Positions 60,996 to 64,000 of a stretch of DNA of 64,000 nt are shown here, in pieces. The notes below the pieces were generated by a model. The model was not told the DNA's origin. It worked only from the letters and a program-made list of their open reading frames with translations, and made no database searches. Position 1 is the stretch's first letter, and every line of letters starts with the position of its first letter. Source of the stretch: PALSA-1296 sp038210275 (GTDB lineage Bacteria > Bacteroidota > Ignavibacteria > Palsa-1295); NCBI GenBank assembly GCA_038210275.1, contig JBBQWV010000016.1, positions 1 through 64,000 on the forward strand, in the 5' to 3' direction. The position numbers were made by a program, and so were the translations under genes.

Positions 60996-62348
60996 ATGAA
61001 CGTCGAGATCAAACCCGATACGACTTCGATAAGAGTGCAAACTTCTGCACCGCGCCCCATCACGCTTCCGCCGGATAAATCTATTTTCCACCGCCTTCTC
61101 ATTATCGGATCGCTGACAAAATCGAACATCCGAATTCCGATCAGTTCGATCGAAGATATACCCGTTGATGTATATGCAACGATCTTAGCGCTTCAATCAC
61201 TTGGAGTGCCAATCGAACTATCCAGAAGTGAGATCGAATTACAGGGTGTTGGACTTGGCGGCTTCCACGCTCCGAAATATCAAATCAATTGCGCAAACTC
61301 CGGTACAACTGCGCGGCTTCTTATGGGGTTACTCGGAGGACAAAACTTCTCTTCAAAATTAACCGGTGATGAATCGCTTTCGAAACGTCCGATGAAACGT
61401 CTTGCCGATCTTTTGAATAATGGACTCGGTGCAGATATTGTTACATCAGTTGATGGGAGTATGCCGATAACAATTAATGGAAAAGAATTGCATTCCGGAA
61501 ATTTCACACTTCCTGTAGCATCAGCACAAATGAAGTCCGCTGTGCTTCTTGCTGGATTACATTCAAACGGGGAAGTTTCTGTAACCGAGCCGCAGCAGAG
61601 CCGCGATCATACTGAAAGAATGCTCAAAGCTTTCGGCGCAGATATAAAAATTGAGGGAAGAACTTCGGTCATTAATTCTAAAAGCACTCTCATTGAAGAT
61701 GAATTTACGTATCATGTTCCCGGAGATATTTCCTCTGCTGCGTTTTTGATCGCTGCTGCAATTATTGCAAGAAGAAATATAGTGCTTTCGAATGTTGGCT
61801 TGAATACGACTCGAAAGAAATTCTTAGACATTCTTTCTACAAGCGGATTAGAAATTGACATATCTGCTGTCAGAGATGAATGGGGAGAAGATCGTGGCAG
61901 GATCGAAATACTTGCAATGGAAACATCACCCACTAAGCCATTCCAATTAGTTGCTGAAGATATTCCTTTGCTCATTGATGAAATTCCTATTCTATCTGTA
62001 CTCGCTTCATTTTGCAACGGCGCGACAACTATTTTTCATGCAGAGGAATTGCGGAATAAAGAAAGCGATAGGCTTGCTGCAATAATTAAAAATCTTCGCG
62101 CATTCGGAGTGCTTGTCGAAGAAAAAGATGATGGGTTTGTGGTCTTTGGTGATGTTAACTTTATTCCAAAAGGTGGTACTATCGAACATTTCGGTGATCA
62201 CCGCATTGCTATGGCATTTGCTATTATGGCGTTTCGAGCAAAAGACGCCGTGACCATTTCCGATGCATCGGTTGTTTCTATATCTTATCCCAGATTCTTC
62301 GAGGATCTGGCACTTATTGTTGGTGCGCGGCGTATGAAGATCACGTAA
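60996..62348 (+). CDS. aroA: 3-phosphoshikimate 1-carboxyvinyltransferase (EPSP synthase)
   Basis: ATG 60996 is preferred because the in-frame ATG 60975 sits in the loop of the gcvP terminator. The 450-residue product has the two-domain EPSP synthase fold. Signatures are ITLPPDKSIFHRLLIIGSL (substrate-binding Lys), NSGTTARLLMGLL, SLSKRPMKRLADLL and the C-terminal NKESDRLAAIIKNL and FGDHRIAMAF. It condenses shikimate-3-phosphate with PEP in aromatic amino acid synthesis. It leads the aroA-aroE-aroC run, with 2 bp to aroE. I did not place a promoter between the terminator and the start. Confidence 0.95.
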   Translation: MNVEIKPDTTSIRVQTSAPRPITLPPDKSIFHRLLIIGSLTKSNIRIPISSIEDIPVDVYATILALQSLGVPIELSRSEIELQGVGLGGFHAPKYQINCANSGTTARLLMGLLGGQNFSSKLTGDESLSKRPMKRLADLLNNGLGADIVTSVDGSMPITINGKELHSGNFTLPVASAQMKSAVLLAGLHSNGEVSVTEPQQSRDHTERMLKAFGADIKIEGRTSVINSKSTLIEDEFTYHVPGDISSAAFLIAAAIIARRNIVLSNVGLNTTRKKFLDILSTSGLEIDISAVRDEWGEDRGRIEILAMETSPTKPFQLVAEDIPLLIDEIPILSVLASFCNGATTIFHAEELRNKESDRLAAIIKNLRAFGVLVEEKDDGFVVFGDVNFIPKGGTIEHFGDHRIAMAFAIMAFRAKDAVTISDASVVSISYPRFFEDLALIVGARRMKIT

Positions 62349-62350
62349 CT

Positions 62351-63256
62351 ATGTCAGTACTAAAAGCAGCATTATTAGGAAAAGAACTTTCGCATTCTGT
62401 TTCACCGGAGCTTCACCAAGAATTATACAAGATTCTTGGAAGAAAGTTTTCTTCTGATTCATTGGATTTTTTTTATAACGCAGTTGAGTGCGCTGAGGAA
62501 TGCGATGTTGCTCAGTGGATAAAAACTGCTCCGACGAATAATTTTATCGGAGCAAATATAACCTACCCTTATAAATCACTTGCCTCGTCACTTTCAGATC
62601 GCCGCGTTGGTGTATCTTCATTTATTGATTCTGCAAATTGTATCCGCTTTTTAAATGAGGGAGTTGTCTGTGCAAGTACGGATGGCGCAGGTCTTTTGCA
62701 TTCGGTCTTGCGAAAGTATCCGACATTCGATATGGAGCGTTATCATTTAGTAATTGTCGGTGCGGGAAGTGCTGCACGGGCAGTGGCCTATGCGCTTTGC
62801 ACGAAATGGATGCCGCAATCTCTCACAATAGTTAATCGCTCAATTGCAAGTGCAGAGAGCCTCGCCGAGTTTTGTATTGCACAAGCGCCGGGACCTTCGG
62901 TTCGCGTGATAAATGCCAATGAATTTATTTATGACAAGCACGAACCGCGTTACCGATTAATTATTCAGTGCACACCTGTCGGACAAATAAATCATCCCGG
63001 CGATCTTTTAACAGGATTCGCATGGCATGAAACTGATTTTGCAATTGATCTGATTTATAATCCTCTTCAATCTGCTTTCCTGAAAAATGCTTCTCATGCC
63101 GGAGCAAAAACAATGAACGGACTTGGGATGCTGATCGAACAAGCGGCGCTCTCGCAAGTATTTTGGTTAACGGGTCTTTTAGCGGATGCTTCTCCATTAT
63201 CCGAAACCGAATACGAATCTCTTGAAATAATTTTGACAAAAATACTCGCCAAATAA
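62351..63256 (+). CDS. aroE: Shikimate dehydrogenase
   Basis: The 301-residue protein has the catalytic dyad in ANITYPYK (Lys) and STDGAGL (Asp). Shikimate-binding KELSHSVSPELH is near the N-terminus, the NADP-binding loop is VIVGAGSAARAVAYAL, and MNGLGMLIEQA is near the end. It reduces 3-dehydroshikimate to shikimate. It is slightly longer than the usual 270-280 residues. It starts 2 bp after aroA, and its stop overlaps the aroC start (TAATG), so the three genes are clearly an operon. Confidence 0.93.
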   Translation: MSVLKAALLGKELSHSVSPELHQELYKILGRKFSSDSLDFFYNAVECAEECDVAQWIKTAPTNNFIGANITYPYKSLASSLSDRRVGVSSFIDSANCIRFLNEGVVCASTDGAGLLHSVLRKYPTFDMERYHLVIVGAGSAARAVAYALCTKWMPQSLTIVNRSIASAESLAEFCIAQAPGPSVRVINANEFIYDKHEPRYRLIIQCTPVGQINHPGDLLTGFAWHETDFAIDLIYNPLQSAFLKNASHAGAKTMNGLGMLIEQAALSQVFWLTGLLADASPLSETEYESLEIILTKILAK

Positions 63257-64000
63257 TGCCGCAGCTCAGGTATCTGACAGCAGGGGAGTCGCATGGCAAG
63301 TCACTTATCGGAGTGATTGACGGCATGCCAGCGGGCTTATCTCTCGAAGCCGTTCGAGATATTGATCCAATCTTGGCTGAGCGTCAACGCGGTTACGGAA
63401 GATCGCATCGTCAAAAGATCGAAAACGATAAAGCCGAAATTCTTTCCGGTGTTCGTTTTGGAATTACTACAGGTGCGCCAATAGCAATTCAGATCACAAA
63501 TAAAGATTGGGAGAATTGGGGTGAGAAGATGTCCGTGCTTCCATCTGATGTTGATGTCAAATCCGTAACTATTCCACGTCCCGGCCATGCTGATCTTGCC
63601 GGAGCAATAAAATATCAGCAGTCAGATATTCGCAATATTCTAGAACGAGCAAGCGCACGTGAAACGGCGATGCGTGTTGCTATCGGAGCAGTAGCAACAA
63701 AATTTCTCAGAGAATTAGGAATTGAATCTACTTCTTATGTAAAGTCAATTGGGAATGTCAGTGTTGAAGTTTCTAAAAAAACAAGTGATATAGAAAAACT
63801 CCGCACAATTCTTCGGACGTCCGAACTGCGAATGTATGATACAAAGGCAGAACAAAAAGCAAAGCTACTTATTGACGAAGCAAAAGCAAAAGGTGACACT
63901 CTTGGCGGAGTCATTGAAGTACAATTTACCGGGCTACCGATCGGGATAGGGAGTCACGTTCAATGGGATAGAAAACTTGATGGACTTATCGCGCAAATAG
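63256..64000 (+). CDS. aroC: Chorismate synthase (3' partial)
   Basis: The frame starts at ATG 63256, overlapping the aroE stop, and is still open at the window end (about 248 codons of an expected 360 or so). Signatures are YLTAGESHGKSLIGVIDGMP at the start, RQRGYGRSHRQKIENDKAEI and RPGHADLAGAIKY, then RASARETAMRVAIGA. Chorismate synthase uses reduced FMN to convert EPSP to chorismate, the last common step of aromatic synthesis. Confidence 0.95.
   Translation, partial: MPQLRYLTAGESHGKSLIGVIDGMPAGLSLEAVRDIDPILAERQRGYGRSHRQKIENDKAEILSGVRFGITTGAPIAIQITNKDWENWGEKMSVLPSDVDVKSVTIPRPGHADLAGAIKYQQSDIRNILERASARETAMRVAIGAVATKFLRELGIESTSYVKSIGNVSVEVSKKTSDIEKLRTILRTSELRMYDTKAEQKAKLLIDEAKAKGDTLGGVIEVQFTGLPIGIGSHVQWDRKLDGLIAQI

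Overview
The window looks like a chromosomal segment of a Gram-negative member of the Bacteroidota / FCB superphylum, possibly a Kapabacteria- or Ignavibacteria-like lineage. That placement is inference. It rests on three exported proteins ending in type IX secretion (T9SS) C-terminal sorting domains, a PorE-like OmpA protein, LPS genes (waaA, msbA-like, GT9), Bacteroidota-type TAnnTTTG promoter elements and frequent non-ATG starts. I saw no tRNA, rRNA, CRISPR array, intact insertion sequence or prophage.

Layout: (1) 1-11.1 kb holds exported T9SS cargo and surface proteins: a partial sorted protein, a Gly-rich sorted protein, a barrel protein with two OmpA domains, another sorted protein, then a lipoprotein / ECF sigma / membrane-anchored barrel operon. 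(2) 11.1-30.2 kb holds four consecutive secreted tail-fibre-like genes. They end in a single 13.8-kb ORF for a 4584-residue mosaic repeat protein, and none carries a T9SS sorting domain. The three smaller ones share a C-terminal domain of about 80 residues that I do not recognise. This is the best candidate for an undescribed surface-fibre system. (3) 30.3-35.8 kb holds a FAH-family hydrolase, a GT2 glycosyltransferase, a DUF1207-like protein, a site-2-type protease and a GT39-like transferase. (4) 35.8-49.5 kb, all minus strand, holds GT9/MsbA-like/GT9, a small ribosomal operon (67-aa protein, S18, L28), Uup, RhlE, RlpA, a nitrilase, an orphan DNA methyltransferase, an unknown outer-membrane protein and a polyprenol-kinase-like protein. 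(5) 49.7-58 kb holds the PorE-like protein, a repeat-rich intergenic region, two unknown exported proteins, lipA-waaA, an amidase and yajQ. (6) 58-64 kb holds gcvP and the aroA-aroE-aroC run; aroC is cut by the window edge.

The main functional themes are surface assembly (T9SS cargo, OmpA/PorE anchors, LPS synthesis and export, peptidoglycan enzymes) and core metabolism (lipoate, glycine cleavage, shikimate). The intergenic DNA is full of small palindromic repeats of several families. Two of them have entered coding sequence, one inside a T9SS sorting domain and one around the start and signal peptide of a lipoprotein. A fragment of a TIR-domain gene survives at 11070-11129 on the minus strand. 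Two intergenic sites carry near-consensus TTGACA-N17-TATATT promoters preceded by the same GGGCACC box but have no convincing gene downstream.
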